Source of the DNA: Opitutia bacterium UBA5964
GTDB lineage: Bacteria; Verrucomicrobiota; Verrucomicrobiia; Opitutales; Coraliomargaritaceae
Direction of reading: 5' to 3'
NCBI GenBank assembly: GCA_002430605.1
Contig: DJBY01000062.1
Span: forward strand, 1 to 38,975
DNA length: 38,975 nucleotides
In this document: in pieces, positions 22,001-29,670 of the stretch
Position numbering within the stretch: the stretch's first letter is position 1
Layout of the letters: every line of letters begins with the position of its first letter
Program-made: the position numbers and the translations under genes
The notes under the pieces: model-generated
Database searches by the model: none
What the model was told of the DNA's origin: nothing
The model's input: the letters and a program-made list of their open reading frames with translations, nothing else

Positions 22001-22493
22001 TATTAAAAACAATGCTCTCAGTCGTAGGCTGAACCGTCAATAATAGTGAATTATCGACACTTTTGACGCCCACGAATTGAGCGAAACTCTCTTCTCTCGG
22101 CTCAACCAGAGACACATAACCGAGCTGTCGGCGAAGCTCCCCAATGTATGTGTCTGGCATGCTGATGCTTTCGAAGCTCTTCATGTGTGTCGCACTATAG
22201 ACGGCGGCAGCGGCAGCCGCACAATGCTTGCACTGCCCGCGATGCTCCCAAGTCGGGCAATCACAACGATGCTCCAATCTCTCCTCTTCAACCCACAGAT
22301 CCACCCGATAGGGCTTATTACGGCTGCCCCAAATCGTCGCAACCAGCTCACGCGAGACGGGACTCCAGCTCAGATTCTTGACCGCATGCGTTTTAAAGTA
22401 TGTGAGGCCTTGCTGCAGATAGGACGAATCCACCACGCGTCGAAATGCTTCAACGGGTAGATCTTCAAAAACTCTGAGTGCATCGGTAATCAT
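19041..22493 (-). CDS. SNF2-family DNA translocase/helicase with SWIM zinc finger
   Basis: The 1150-residue protein combines an N-terminal SWIM finger (Cys77-x-Cys79, Cys88-x-His90), a long middle region of about 580 residues and a C-terminal Swi2/Snf2 ATPase. Walker A is DDMGLGKT with Lys726; the DEAH box is VFDEAHCLKN; LTGTPVENN and the late motifs TGGVGLNLTRA and DRAHRIGQ are intact. Such proteins move along DNA and remodel nucleoprotein or act in repair or transcription recycling; RapA-like, viral-defence-like and uncharacterised bacterial versions all exist. The middle part may correspond to the bacterial SNF2-associated region. No methylase, nuclease or other defence gene is adjacent, so I do not assign a defence role. 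The gene is monocistronic and divergent from sulP. Confidence 0.92.
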   Translation of the reverse strand: MITDALRVFEDLPVEAFRRVVDSSYLQQGLTYFKTHAVKNLSWSPVSRELVATIWGSRNKPYRVDLWVEEERLEHRCDCPTWEHRGQCKHCAAAAAAVYSATHMKSFESISMPDTYIGELRRQLGYVSLVEPREESFAQFVGVKSVDNSLLLTVQPTTESIVFNILGQLPGGFLTAITPILERDPSGRGWAREFSLQDVAHELPQLLSEAKQEGVAVSIEIGQARKSLKIGQGTLQPCYVLNLKADTVVAKMIGQSDTGERIEIVGALGNTYWGVTEDGTLYDLGDNSAVEYYHLFSAGDDSPRVGGLLPLSLNQFSSEATVLPFEQAWIAEGQIRFECEGAAASLIDVGADAVKLAVNMSAGPNSRSAALDFLIDVRGHRISLLPLVQDILQPLIEQRGDFFNAKSRVRVLMDTLRQYVAADVAGRQRVRKRVSGEIPEFFGPYQESIVSKIFNGLDKVLSVEQAGYQVLGIDSATAEWLRYSIPIQRLAMLIFSFFDPESRDDIRLLEKCLFSVEGDGAREAMLQRASLVTHSLNVDFKYENQSVRSAPVQVEMISKLESNRDIDWFELHPSIQCGERILTGAEWQLLVRGELLLRDENGDWIIPDLGVDQEASMHLLAEMFAKKDRPRGLKRGEHIEEAIQVSRLEMLDWLSMRRSGLKITLPPEAEHLFQSLRDFEELDAFDLPKGFNAELRAYQNEGCAWIDFLYQHRFGACLADDMGLGKTVQTIGFIAKRLQSDLAKKKGAILIVLPPSLVFNWLDEFERFAPNIIVQDCLTRGEIHEAIQTAQVILTTYDRVRVEIAAYEEHYFDIVVFDEAHCLKNVTAARTKAAARLQRRFTLCLTGTPVENNISEFYSVMSTSVPGIFGSLKHFKELFRRDPERLLGRAKPFILRRTKDKILKELPRKEEHELFLEMTPLQKEMYARTVAEVRDEVAEAFEDRPEQQAGIVALAAILRLRQVCVSPELLNKPLKQLAPKFAYMADKLEELESEGNAALVFSQFRGGLDQMEKVAKQVGVRYLRMDGNTPMAKRKKIVQEFQSENGPSFFFISLKTGGVGLNLTRANYVFHLDPWWNPAVENQASDRAHRIGQKRSVFVQRLIMKHTIEERMLELKARKAELFRQLVDEPSSQSSRSGLTRSDFEFLING

Positions 22494-22746
22494 CGTGAAT
22501 CGGAGCTCTAGAACACCGAATCCGGTGATAGAGCGTAATTGAGGCGTATTGGCGATATTTTTCGATTTTTATTTTTGTTTCTTTTCGCAAGAGTTTGCCC
22601 GCAAGCATCGCAACAGATGCGACCTCGGCGACCAGAATGCTTCAGGTCATCAAAGTTCTACTTGATCAACTTCGCACTCTTTGTCTTGCTGCGCGGCAAT
22701 CACGCCAGCAGCCGTCCTGTTGGCGTTTCTATTTTTCAAGCTGAAC
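22494..22746. promoter_or_regulatory. Divergent promoter region, SNF2 gene and sulP
   Basis: These 253 bases must hold promoters for both neighbours, but I found no convincing -35/-10 pair. A small hairpin CACCG-AATC-CGGTG (22514-22527) and a T-rich stretch around 22558-22582 are the visible structures; the 8-base palindrome TTGATCAA is at 22662-22669. The frame continuous with sulP from 22681 is open but lacks family similarity. Confidence 0.4.
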
Positions 22747-24231
22747 ATGACTAATAACAAATATTTCCAAGAGTGGTTTTCGAATCCGCGCCGCGATGTG
22801 ATCGCTGGCACGGTCGTCGCCCTCGCGCTCATTCCAGAGTCCATCGCGTTTGCCATTATTGCAGGCGTAGACCCAAAAGTCGCACTTTATGCATCCTTCT
22901 GTATCGCGATCACTATTGCATTTGTCGGTGGTCGCCCCGGCATGATTTCCGCGGCAACGGGTGCGATGGCTCTGTTGATTGGTTCATTGGTCGCTAACCA
23001 TGGTGTGCAGTATTTACTAGCCGCCACCCTACTTACGGGAGTCCTGCAGATACTCTGCGGGGTTTTTAAGCTAGCGGATCTGATGCGATTCGTCTCGAAG
23101 TCAGTGGTCACAGGGTTTGTCAATGCGCTCGCAATTCTTTACTTCATTACTCAAGTCAAAGAATTCGAGGGGCAAGGCTGGATCATGTATGCGATGGTCG
23201 CAGGTGGTCTCGTCATTATATACGGATTGCCACGCTTCACCACAGCAGTGCCGTCGCCGCTGATTTGCATCATTATATTGACCACGGTTTCGATTACAAT
23301 GGGACTAGACAGTCTGAATACTGTCGGCGAGATGGGACAACTTCCGAGCTCGTTGCCTGATTTCTTCTTCCCTGATGTGCCTCTAAGCTGGGAGACGTTC
23401 ATGATTATTCTCCCCTACGCGATTCCGCTGACAGTGGTTGGCTTGCTTGAATCACTGATGACAGCGGGCATCTTGGATGACTTCACTGACACCGAGAGTG
23501 ACAAAAATCGCGAATGTAAGGGACAAGGTATCTCGAATCTCGTCGCAGGTATGTTCGGCGGCATGGCCGGCTGTGCGATGATCGGGCAATCCGTGATTAA
23601 TGTTAAGTCTGGCGGACGTGGACGTTTGTCGACAGCCGCATCCGGTATTGTCTTGTTGATCCTGATTCTCGTCTTGGACGATCTCGTCAATCAAATCCCG
23701 ATTGCAGCGCTCGTTGCAGTGATGTTGATGGTCTCGTTCGGCACATTTAACTGGTCGTCAATCAAGGGCCTCCGCGACAATCACCTCACCTCTAGTATCG
23801 TAATGATCGCGACCGTTCTAACCGTGGTCTTTACTCACAATTTGGCAATCGGTGTCGGTATCGGTGTCGTGCTCAGTGCGCTCTTCTTTGCCTACAAGGT
23901 GTCACGCCTGCTCAAGATTTCCTCCGACCTCGATGTTTCGAAGACAGGTCGCACTTACAACGTCACTGGACAGCTCTTTTTCGTCTCTGCAGACAGCTTT
24001 GCAGATGCCTTTGATTTCCGTGAGGTGCTGGAGAATGTGACCATCGATGTCACACATGCACACTTCTGGGATCTTTCTGCTGTGGGTGCTTTAGACCGAG
24101 TTGTCTTGAAATTCCGCCGTGAAGGCACAGAAGTAGACATTGTCGGTATGAATGAAGCCAGTAAAACACTTGTCCTTAAGATTGCCACCCACGATAAGCC
24201 CGGCGCAATGGATGAAGCTGGCGGTCACTAG
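22747..24231 (+). CDS. SulP-family anion transporter with STAS domain
   Basis: The 494-residue inner-membrane protein belongs to the SulP/SLC26 family, which moves sulfate, bicarbonate or other anions. The N-terminal signature includes DVIAGTVVALALIPESIAFA, and ten or more hydrophobic segments run to about residue 390. A cytosolic STAS domain (about 400-490) includes the LSAVGALDRV loop. The ATG at 22747 (MTNNKYFQEW) is used, since the upstream open frame does not match. The shortish protein is of the bacterial BicA/SulP kind; sodium-dependent bicarbonate uptake or sulfate uptake are both possible. A universal stress protein gene begins 44 bases downstream, a pairing that suggests shared regulation or direct control. 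Confidence 0.92.
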   Translation: MTNNKYFQEWFSNPRRDVIAGTVVALALIPESIAFAIIAGVDPKVALYASFCIAITIAFVGGRPGMISAATGAMALLIGSLVANHGVQYLLAATLLTGVLQILCGVFKLADLMRFVSKSVVTGFVNALAILYFITQVKEFEGQGWIMYAMVAGGLVIIYGLPRFTTAVPSPLICIIILTTVSITMGLDSLNTVGEMGQLPSSLPDFFFPDVPLSWETFMIILPYAIPLTVVGLLESLMTAGILDDFTDTESDKNRECKGQGISNLVAGMFGGMAGCAMIGQSVINVKSGGRGRLSTAASGIVLLILILVLDDLVNQIPIAALVAVMLMVSFGTFNWSSIKGLRDNHLTSSIVMIATVLTVVFTHNLAIGVGIGVVLSALFFAYKVSRLLKISSDLDVSKTGRTYNVTGQLFFVSADSFADAFDFREVLENVTIDVTHAHFWDLSAVGALDRVVLKFRREGTEVDIVGMNEASKTLVLKIATHDKPGAMDEAGGH

Positions 24232-24275
24232 TTGGTTTCCTTACTCCACATTCCTAATTCTTAATTCTGTATCCT

Positions 24276-25130
24276 ATGCCCAATATACTAGCTTGCACTG
24301 ACGGTTCCATCTACGCGACTAGCGTTTATAATCACACAGCATGGGCCGCAGCTAAGATGTCCGCTTCTGTCCACGTGCTGCACATGCTCAATCCGCATCA
24401 CGAAGACCCAGTTAAAGCGGACACCAGTGGTAGCATTGGCTTAGGCGCGAAGAGTGCTTTGCTCGCAGAAATCGTCGAACTCGAAGCGGCTCGTGCAAAG
24501 GTCGCCCGTAAGCACGGCGAAGTGATTCTCGAAGATGCGACCGCACAACTCAAAGCTGCTGGCGTGACAAACATCGTCGCCGATCAGAAGCATGGCCGCC
24601 TCAGTGATTCCATTGAAAGCTACGAACGCGACGCGGATCTCGTTGTGATCGGTAAACGCGGGAACCACGCCGATTTCGCAACCGGTCACATCGGGCATAA
24701 TCTTGAGCGTGTCGTGCGCAGTTGTCAGCATCCAGTGCTGGTTGCGTCTCGTGAATTCACCAAAATGGAGAGCTTCGTGCTGGCCTTCGATGGCGGCAAT
24801 AGCTCGAAAAAAGCAGTTCAATACGCTGCCAACAATCCACTGCTGCAAGGTATGAAGTGCCACCTGCTCAGCATTGGCAAGGGCAACGCCAAACTCGATG
24901 CCGCACTCAACGAAGCTAAGCAGACCTTGAGCAACGCCGGTTTCGACGTCAGTGCCGAAATTCGCGATGGCGAACCAGACAAAGTCATTGGCGAAGCAGT
25001 TGCCGAAGATCACATCGATTTACTAGTCATGGGTGCTTACGGGCACTCGCACATTCGTCACCTTATTGTGGGTAGCACCACGACGGCGATGATTCGGACA
25101 GTGCAAATTCCCGTGTTGCTCTTCCGCTAG
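24276..25130 (+). CDS. Tandem universal stress protein (two UspA domains)
   Basis: The 284-residue cytosolic protein has two UspA folds (about 1-155 and 160-284). The second carries a perfect ATP-binding motif, GAYG followed by nine residues and GS in IVGSTTTAMI. In the first, the GKRG motif is followed by a ten-residue gap and GH, so nucleotide binding there is doubtful. Proteins of this build are often encoded beside transporters and may sense ATP or energy state. It starts 44 bases after the SulP gene and ends 23 bases before the galM ATG, with no terminator in between, so the three probably form an operon. The leader contains a TAATTC-type run and no Shine-Dalgarno sequence. Confidence 0.92.
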   Translation: MPNILACTDGSIYATSVYNHTAWAAAKMSASVHVLHMLNPHHEDPVKADTSGSIGLGAKSALLAEIVELEAARAKVARKHGEVILEDATAQLKAAGVTNIVADQKHGRLSDSIESYERDADLVVIGKRGNHADFATGHIGHNLERVVRSCQHPVLVASREFTKMESFVLAFDGGNSSKKAVQYAANNPLLQGMKCHLLSIGKGNAKLDAALNEAKQTLSNAGFDVSAEIRDGEPDKVIGEAVAEDHIDLLVMGAYGHSHIRHLIVGSTTTAMIRTVQIPVLLFR

Positions 25131-25153
25131 AAAGCGCTTCCTTGCTCCACCAC

Positions 25154-26200
25154 ATGAGCATTGAAATACAGCCATTCGGCACTTTATCAACGGGTGAAGC
25201 TGTTAGTCTCTTCACGCTTACCAACAAAAACGGACGATCCGCTAAGGTCACCAACTATGGTGGCAGACTCGTCGCACTCAATGTGCCGGACCGTAATGGC
25301 AAGTTCGCAGATGTTGTTCTAGGTAAGGACACACTCGAAGGTTACGTGGCAGGACATGCGTATTTTGGTGCGATCACCGGTCGCGTCGCAGGGCGTATTT
25401 CTGGCGCTACATTTACATTAGAGGGTAAAACCTACCCACTCGCAGCGAACAATGGCCCAAATTGCCTGCACGGTGGACTTAAGGGCTACGACCAACTAGC
25501 TTGGGCTGCTGAGACGATCAACGACCTCGGCGTCGATAAACTGCGCCTCTCGATCACCGACCCCGACGGTAGCAACGGTTTTCCAGGGACTGTCGAGTGC
25601 ACCGTCACCTACGCGCTGCTCGACGACAACACGCTCGAAATCGCCTACACAGCGTCTACCGACCAGGCCACCCCGTTCAACCTGACCAATCACTCGTATT
25701 TCAACCTCAAGGGCTCAGGCAAGGGCGACATTCTTGGCCACCAGATGCGAATTTTCGCAGACTCCGTCGCGACGACTGCTGCCGATGGCACGTTACTGGG
25801 CCGCCGCGACCCAGTGGTTGATGGATTCAACGACTACCGTGAGCCTATCGAGCTCGGCACTCGCGAGCTAAACGCCAACAACGCCGACATTCATTTCTTC
25901 CTTGAAAATGGTCGTACCAATCTACCAAAGGTCGCCGCGATCGTGCACGAACCGACATCAGGCCGAACCATCGAAGTCTTCACCACTGAGCCCGGTCTCC
26001 AATTCTATGCGGGACTCTCGCTGTCTGCCGATACTCCTGAAGTCGGCAAAGGTGGCGCCATTCACGGACCTAAGACTGGATTTTGCCTCGAAACTCAGGA
26101 CTATGCCGATAGCGTCAACTACCCCGAAATGGGCGGTGCGATCCTCCAGCCTGACAAGCCATTCAGTTCCACCACGCTCTATCGCTTCAGCGCGAAATAA
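25154..26200 (+). CDS. galM: Aldose 1-epimerase (mutarotase)
   Basis: It interconverts alpha and beta anomers of glucose, galactose and other aldoses. The 348-residue protein has the family motifs NGPNCLHGG, LTNHSYFNLKG with His180 as general acid, and FCLETQ with Glu313 as general base. No signal peptide is seen, so it is cytosolic. The frame can start at a TTG at 25142, but the ATG at 25154 (MSIEIQPFG) matches the family better. It is 23 bases from the universal stress protein gene, so it is likely the last gene of the sulP operon. No other galactose (Leloir) gene is nearby. I found no clear terminator after it. Confidence 0.95.
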   Translation: MSIEIQPFGTLSTGEAVSLFTLTNKNGRSAKVTNYGGRLVALNVPDRNGKFADVVLGKDTLEGYVAGHAYFGAITGRVAGRISGATFTLEGKTYPLAANNGPNCLHGGLKGYDQLAWAAETINDLGVDKLRLSITDPDGSNGFPGTVECTVTYALLDDNTLEIAYTASTDQATPFNLTNHSYFNLKGSGKGDILGHQMRIFADSVATTAADGTLLGRRDPVVDGFNDYREPIELGTRELNANNADIHFFLENGRTNLPKVAAIVHEPTSGRTIEVFTTEPGLQFYAGLSLSADTPEVGKGGAIHGPKTGFCLETQDYADSVNYPEMGGAILQPDKPFSSTTLYRFSAK

Positions 26201-26517
26201 AGCGTCACCGCTTCGCTACTCAGCGATTGGCGAAATCGTACGTTAAATATCATTGGCAGATTGCCGCGGTGTCGCCATTCACTTGCTGTTTTCGGAATAT
26301 TCAAGTGTTCAAGCACTGTTAATTGGACTTGAGATAGCTCAATGCCGCTTCAGATCAAGCACGACCATTCTTCATCACGCGCGGGGCTTCAACGGTGAAC
26401 GCTCTACATTTTTTGCATTTTGAATGCTTAAGTGAGTGCCATTTTAAATAGCATCACTATTTCCTCTTCCAGCTCTCTACTCTCTTTTCTCTCTTCTCTC
26501 AACTCTTTCTCCTCAAC
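26201..26517. other. Spacer with pyrimidine-rich leader before the ABC-F gene
   Basis: The 317 bases hold no gene that I can support. A hairpin GCATT-TTG-AATGC lies at 26415-26427. A possible sigma70-type promoter is TTGAAT (26420-26425) with an 18-base spacer and TTAAAT (26444-26449). From about 26451 to 26517 the plus strand is more than 80% C and T, made of CTCT and TTCT words, directly before the GTG start. Confidence 0.45.
26420..26449 (+). promoter_or_regulatory. Candidate promoter of the ABC-F gene
   Basis: TTGAAT and TTAAAT are separated by 18 bases and would start transcription near 26456, giving a leader of about 60 bases that is nearly all pyrimidine. Each box has mismatches, and such pairs arise by chance, so confidence is low. 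Confidence 0.3.
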
Positions 26518-28419
26518 GTGGCACTACTCACATACCGAAATCTCACCGTCTCCTTTGGCGGTCCACGCCTACTCGATGACGCGGGCATCACCATCGAAAA
26601 ACGCGAACGCATCTGCCTGATTGGCCGTAATGGTGAGGGTAAGTCTACGCTGCTACGTATCATCGATGGCGAGATTAAGCCAGACACTGGTGAGATCGAA
26701 GCCATCCCTGGTATAAGAATTGGTAAGCTCGACCAAGAAGTGCCGCCACACTTGGATGGCACCGTTTTTGAAATTGTTGCCGATGGCCTGGGCCCTGCTG
26801 CCAAAGTCGTTGCGGAATACCACCGCCTAGTACACGAATACGACGATAACCACGACGACGCCATTGCGACTCGTTTAGATGATCTGCAAGAACAACTCGA
26901 CCGCACCGACGGTTGGTCACTGGAGCACAAGGTCGAAAACATCCTCAACCGCGTCGAGCTCGATGGCGATGCCCTGTTCTCTTCACTTTCCGGTGGCAAC
27001 AAGCGCCGCGCCCTACTCGCCCGTGCACTCACCGCCGATCCACATATTCTGTTGCTGGATGAACCGACCAATCACCTCGACATTCCTGGCATACGTTGGT
27101 TGGAAGAATTCCTGCGTAAGGCTGACATCTCACTGCTGTTCGTCTCGCACGACCGTGCCTTCATTCGTCGCGTTGCCAATCGTATCATCGATCTCGATCG
27201 TGGCCAGCTCACCTCATGGAATTGCGACTACGAGACCTACCTAACGCGTAAAGCTGATCTGCTCGCTGGCGAAGCGAAACAACAAGCCGTGTTTGACAAA
27301 AAGTTGGCCGAGGAAGAAGTCTGGATCCGTAAAGGTATCCAAGCTCGCCGCACCCGCAACGAAGGCCGCGTGCGCTCACTCCAAAAGCTGCGCCTCGAGC
27401 GTGCCAAACGTCGCAACATCATCGGCACGTCCTCGCTCAGTGTAAATGAAGGGCAACTGTCTGGCCGCAAGGTTCTCACAGTCGACAATATCAGCTACGA
27501 TTGGGGCAACAAGCCGCTCATCCAGAATTTCTCCACCGTCATCTGGCGTGGCGACAAGATCGGCATCGTCGGCCTCAACGGCTCCGGTAAAACCACCCTG
27601 CTCAATCTATTACTCGAAAAACTGCAACCACAACAAGGCTCTGTGGTCGCCGGCACCAAGCTTGAGGTCGCGTATTTCGACCAACATCGTGCACAGCTCG
27701 ATAATAAACTCTCGGTTGCCGAAAACGTCTGCCCCTCTGGTGAGATGGTCACGATCAATGGCCGCCCGCGTCATATTATTACCTACTTGCAGGACTTCCT
27801 GTTCACGCCGGAAACATCGCGCTCGCCCATCACCAAACTTTCCGGTGGTGAGCGCGCCCGTCTGCTGCTAGCCCGTCTCTTTTTGCAACCCGCCAACGTG
27901 CTGGTGCTCGATGAGCCAACCAATGACCTCGACATTGAAACCGTTGAGCTCCTCGAAGAGCGTCTGCTCGATTACGACGGCACTCTGCTGCTCGTCAGTC
28001 ACGACCGAAGCTTCCTCGATAATGTCGTTACCAGCACCATCGCCCTCGAAGGCGACGGCCTCGTGACTGAATACAACGGTGGTTGCGAAGACTGGTTGGA
28101 ACAATTTGAAGCACGCAAAGCTGCCGAAGCACTGGCAGCCAGAAGCCCAACGCCAGTCGCAAAGCCCGCCGAACCAACAGCTGTGGCAAAACCTGTACGA
28201 AAGCTGACCAATAAAGAACGCGAAGTACTCCAGACCTTACCCGCTAAAATCAAAAAGCTCGAAGCCGAGCATGCGGCACTCAGCGAGAAAATGGCCTCCA
28301 CGGAATACTATCAAGACAAGAGCAGCGATATGAGCGGCGACGCCAAACGTCTAGAGCAACTCGAAGCCGATACCATGGCAGCCTACGAACAGTGGGAAGC
28401 ACTGACGGCGGAAAGTTAA
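26518..28419 (+). CDS. ABC-F family ATPase (Uup-like)
   Basis: ABC-F proteins are cytosolic and act at the ribosome or, for Uup, also on branched DNA intermediates. The 633-residue protein has two ATPase domains: Walker A GRNGEGKST (36-44) with signature LSGGNKRRALL, and GLNGSGKTT (352-360) with signature LSGGERARLLL; both DEPTN Walker B segments are present. A charged linker with RKGIQARRTRNEGR is typical of the Uup/EttA-like interdomain tool. The C-terminal coiled coil (about 560-633) after an Ala/Pro linker points to Uup rather than EttA. The start is GTG at 26518, giving MALLTYRNLTVSFGG at the right place. It is preceded by a pyrimidine-rich leader and followed by a repeat-rich spacer. 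Confidence 0.93.
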   Translation: MALLTYRNLTVSFGGPRLLDDAGITIEKRERICLIGRNGEGKSTLLRIIDGEIKPDTGEIEAIPGIRIGKLDQEVPPHLDGTVFEIVADGLGPAAKVVAEYHRLVHEYDDNHDDAIATRLDDLQEQLDRTDGWSLEHKVENILNRVELDGDALFSSLSGGNKRRALLARALTADPHILLLDEPTNHLDIPGIRWLEEFLRKADISLLFVSHDRAFIRRVANRIIDLDRGQLTSWNCDYETYLTRKADLLAGEAKQQAVFDKKLAEEEVWIRKGIQARRTRNEGRVRSLQKLRLERAKRRNIIGTSSLSVNEGQLSGRKVLTVDNISYDWGNKPLIQNFSTVIWRGDKIGIVGLNGSGKTTLLNLLLEKLQPQQGSVVAGTKLEVAYFDQHRAQLDNKLSVAENVCPSGEMVTINGRPRHIITYLQDFLFTPETSRSPITKLSGGERARLLLARLFLQPANVLVLDEPTNDLDIETVELLEERLLDYDGTLLLVSHDRSFLDNVVTSTIALEGDGLVTEYNGGCEDWLEQFEARKAAEALAARSPTPVAKPAEPTAVAKPVRKLTNKEREVLQTLPAKIKKLEAEHAALSEKMASTEYYQDKSSDMSGDAKRLEQLEADTMAAYEQWEALTAES

Positions 28420-28782
28420 GAGGCAATCGCGGCATCCTACCGATCTCTACGATAATTCGTAGCGACTGACTTTATGTCAGGGTTCAATGCGTACCCCACC
28501 AAGCGGTTGGCAGCCGCTTGTACTTCATTCCACGGCTTCGAGTCTGATCCACTCGCGTCAAACAGTAGCGTGCGAGCTTGCTCGGGCCCACAGTGCGCTT
28601 GATTCAAGCATCACACTCAAGCCGCAAGGCCCGCGCAAGCGCGGACACACAAGATGCGTCCAGCCCCTCCCACGGACTCACCAATCCGAATTGCAAATTC
28701 GGACCAACTGTTTATTGTTTTAATACGCTCTAAAGCTTAGGAGCGTTGTGTTACCATCACCTCAAAACAGAAAGACAGAGCC
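28420..28782. other. Gene-free spacer rich in short hairpins
   Basis: These 363 bases carry no supported gene; the frame from 28487 has no protein character. They contain at least six short inverted repeats (described separately) followed by an A+T-rich 80-base leader to the cytidylate-kinase-like gene. An AGGAG at 28739-28743 is too far from the ATG at 28783 to act as a ribosome binding site. Confidence 0.6.
28447..28703. repeat. Cluster of REP-like palindromes
   Basis: Six hairpins lie in 257 bases: CTACGA-TAAT-TCGTAG (28447-28462), CTGAC-TTTAT-GTCAG (28466-28480), CAAGCGG with CCGCTTG (28500-28520), CGAGC-TT-GCTCG (28573-28584), CCGCGC-AA-GCGCGG (28631-28644) and TCCGAATT-GCA-AATTCGGA (28685-28703). 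GCTTGA-T-TCAAGC (28597-28609) is a seventh. Two hairpins, at 28466 and 28573, are preceded by the same GTAGCG word. A GTAG foot before an imperfect palindrome is the hallmark of REP elements mobilised by RAYT transposases. No such transposase gene lies in this window. Confidence 0.55.
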
Positions 28783-29475
28783 ATGAATGAGACCGCAACT
28801 TTTGATGAATGCTGCAGCTATGTAGCTGCATTGATGCAAGACAAAGCACACCTCGAAGTAGAGCAACCCGCCCCAGCAATCACCATCTCCCGACAAGCCG
28901 GAGCCCGAGGGCGTACGATCGGTAAAAAACTCCAATACGCGCTACGCGACGGATCGCCTAAAGACCCGATTCCGTGGACCTGCTTTGACGAGGATCTAGT
29001 CGAAAAAGTACTTAAAGACCACGACCTGCCAACGAGCCTCGCAAAGTTCATGCCTGATGATTCCGTCAGCGAGATCGACAGCATGATCAATGAGATCCTC
29101 GGCCGACACCCTTCTCTGTGGACCTTGTTTGAGCAGACAGTGGAAACGATGGTGCACCTCTGCCACATGGGGCACTGTATCTTAGTTGGCCGCGGCGGCA
29201 ATATAGTTGCCGAAGGTCTATCTAATGTGACACGCGTGCGATTCGTTGGCTCATTGCCGCAGCGCATCAATCAAATGGTCAAGGCCCATGGTATGTCACC
29301 TAAAGAGGCCAAGCATTACATCAAGCACGAGGATCATGCACGCCAACGCTACATGAAGAATCATTTCGACTGTGATGTTGAAGACCCGCTCCACTACGAC
29401 CTAGTGATCAACACCGATCATTATAGCGACGAAGCGGTCGTGCAAATAGTGCTTAGCGGAGTTGCGGCTAAATAA
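28783..29475 (+). CDS. Cytidylate-kinase-like protein
   Basis: The 230-residue cytosolic protein matches the pattern of the cytidylate kinase-like family (AAA-type P-loop NMP kinase fold). The N-terminal ISRQAGARGRTIGKKL (35-50) corresponds to the family's ISRQ-GSGG motif, where the canonical GKS/T P-loop is replaced. A middle ILVGRGGNIVAE motif and the C-terminal YDLVINTDHYS, typical of the lid and last strand, are present. This is not the housekeeping cmk, which has a true GxGKxT loop and a different middle part. Its substrate is unknown. The start at 28783 has only a weak purine-rich stretch before it (AAAGACAGAG). A flavoprotein gene follows after 195 bases. Confidence 0.85.
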   Translation: MNETATFDECCSYVAALMQDKAHLEVEQPAPAITISRQAGARGRTIGKKLQYALRDGSPKDPIPWTCFDEDLVEKVLKDHDLPTSLAKFMPDDSVSEIDSMINEILGRHPSLWTLFEQTVETMVHLCHMGHCILVGRGGNIVAEGLSNVTRVRFVGSLPQRINQMVKAHGMSPKEAKHYIKHEDHARQRYMKNHFDCDVEDPLHYDLVINTDHYSDEAVVQIVLSGVAAK

Positions 29476-29486
29476 ACTGGATAAGG

Positions 29487-29503
29487 CTGCGTGGACCACG
29501 CAG
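29487..29503. repeat. Perfect odd palindrome in spacer
   Basis: CTGCGTGG and CCACGCAG flank one A, 12 bases after the stop of the cytidylate-kinase-like gene. The lack of a T run makes a terminator unlikely. The adjoining segment 29505-29532 shares ordered words with 18864-18892, so this may be another intergenic repeat unit. The rest of 29476-29670 appears non-coding. Confidence 0.5.
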
Positions 29504-29670
29504 AGCTGTTCCCTCGCAGGTCCTACCATGCCTCAGTTTTGGAGGGTCGTTCGTCTCACAAAATCCTCTCGGACGATCGTGCGGTGCAGTGGTACCTGCG
29601 CCCCCCCATCACCTCCCAGCATTCTAGTATTGTCTGCCACCTCGCTAGCCGCCAATGCTCTGAGTTTGCT

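Noticed and set aside
19041..22493. Defence-island call from the SNF2 gene
   Set aside because: All neighbours are housekeeping genes; no methylase, nuclease or other defence marker is present.
24441..25013. 190-residue open frame opposite the universal stress protein gene
   Set aside because: It is the antisense shadow of a clear UspA gene; codon bias and family motifs support only the plus strand.
28447..28703. CRISPR array
   Set aside because: The hairpins differ from each other and are not separated by equal spacers; no cas gene is present.
29491..29670. N-terminal extension of the BaiN-like flavoprotein
   Set aside because: The extension crosses the palindrome-bearing spacer and does not look like protein.
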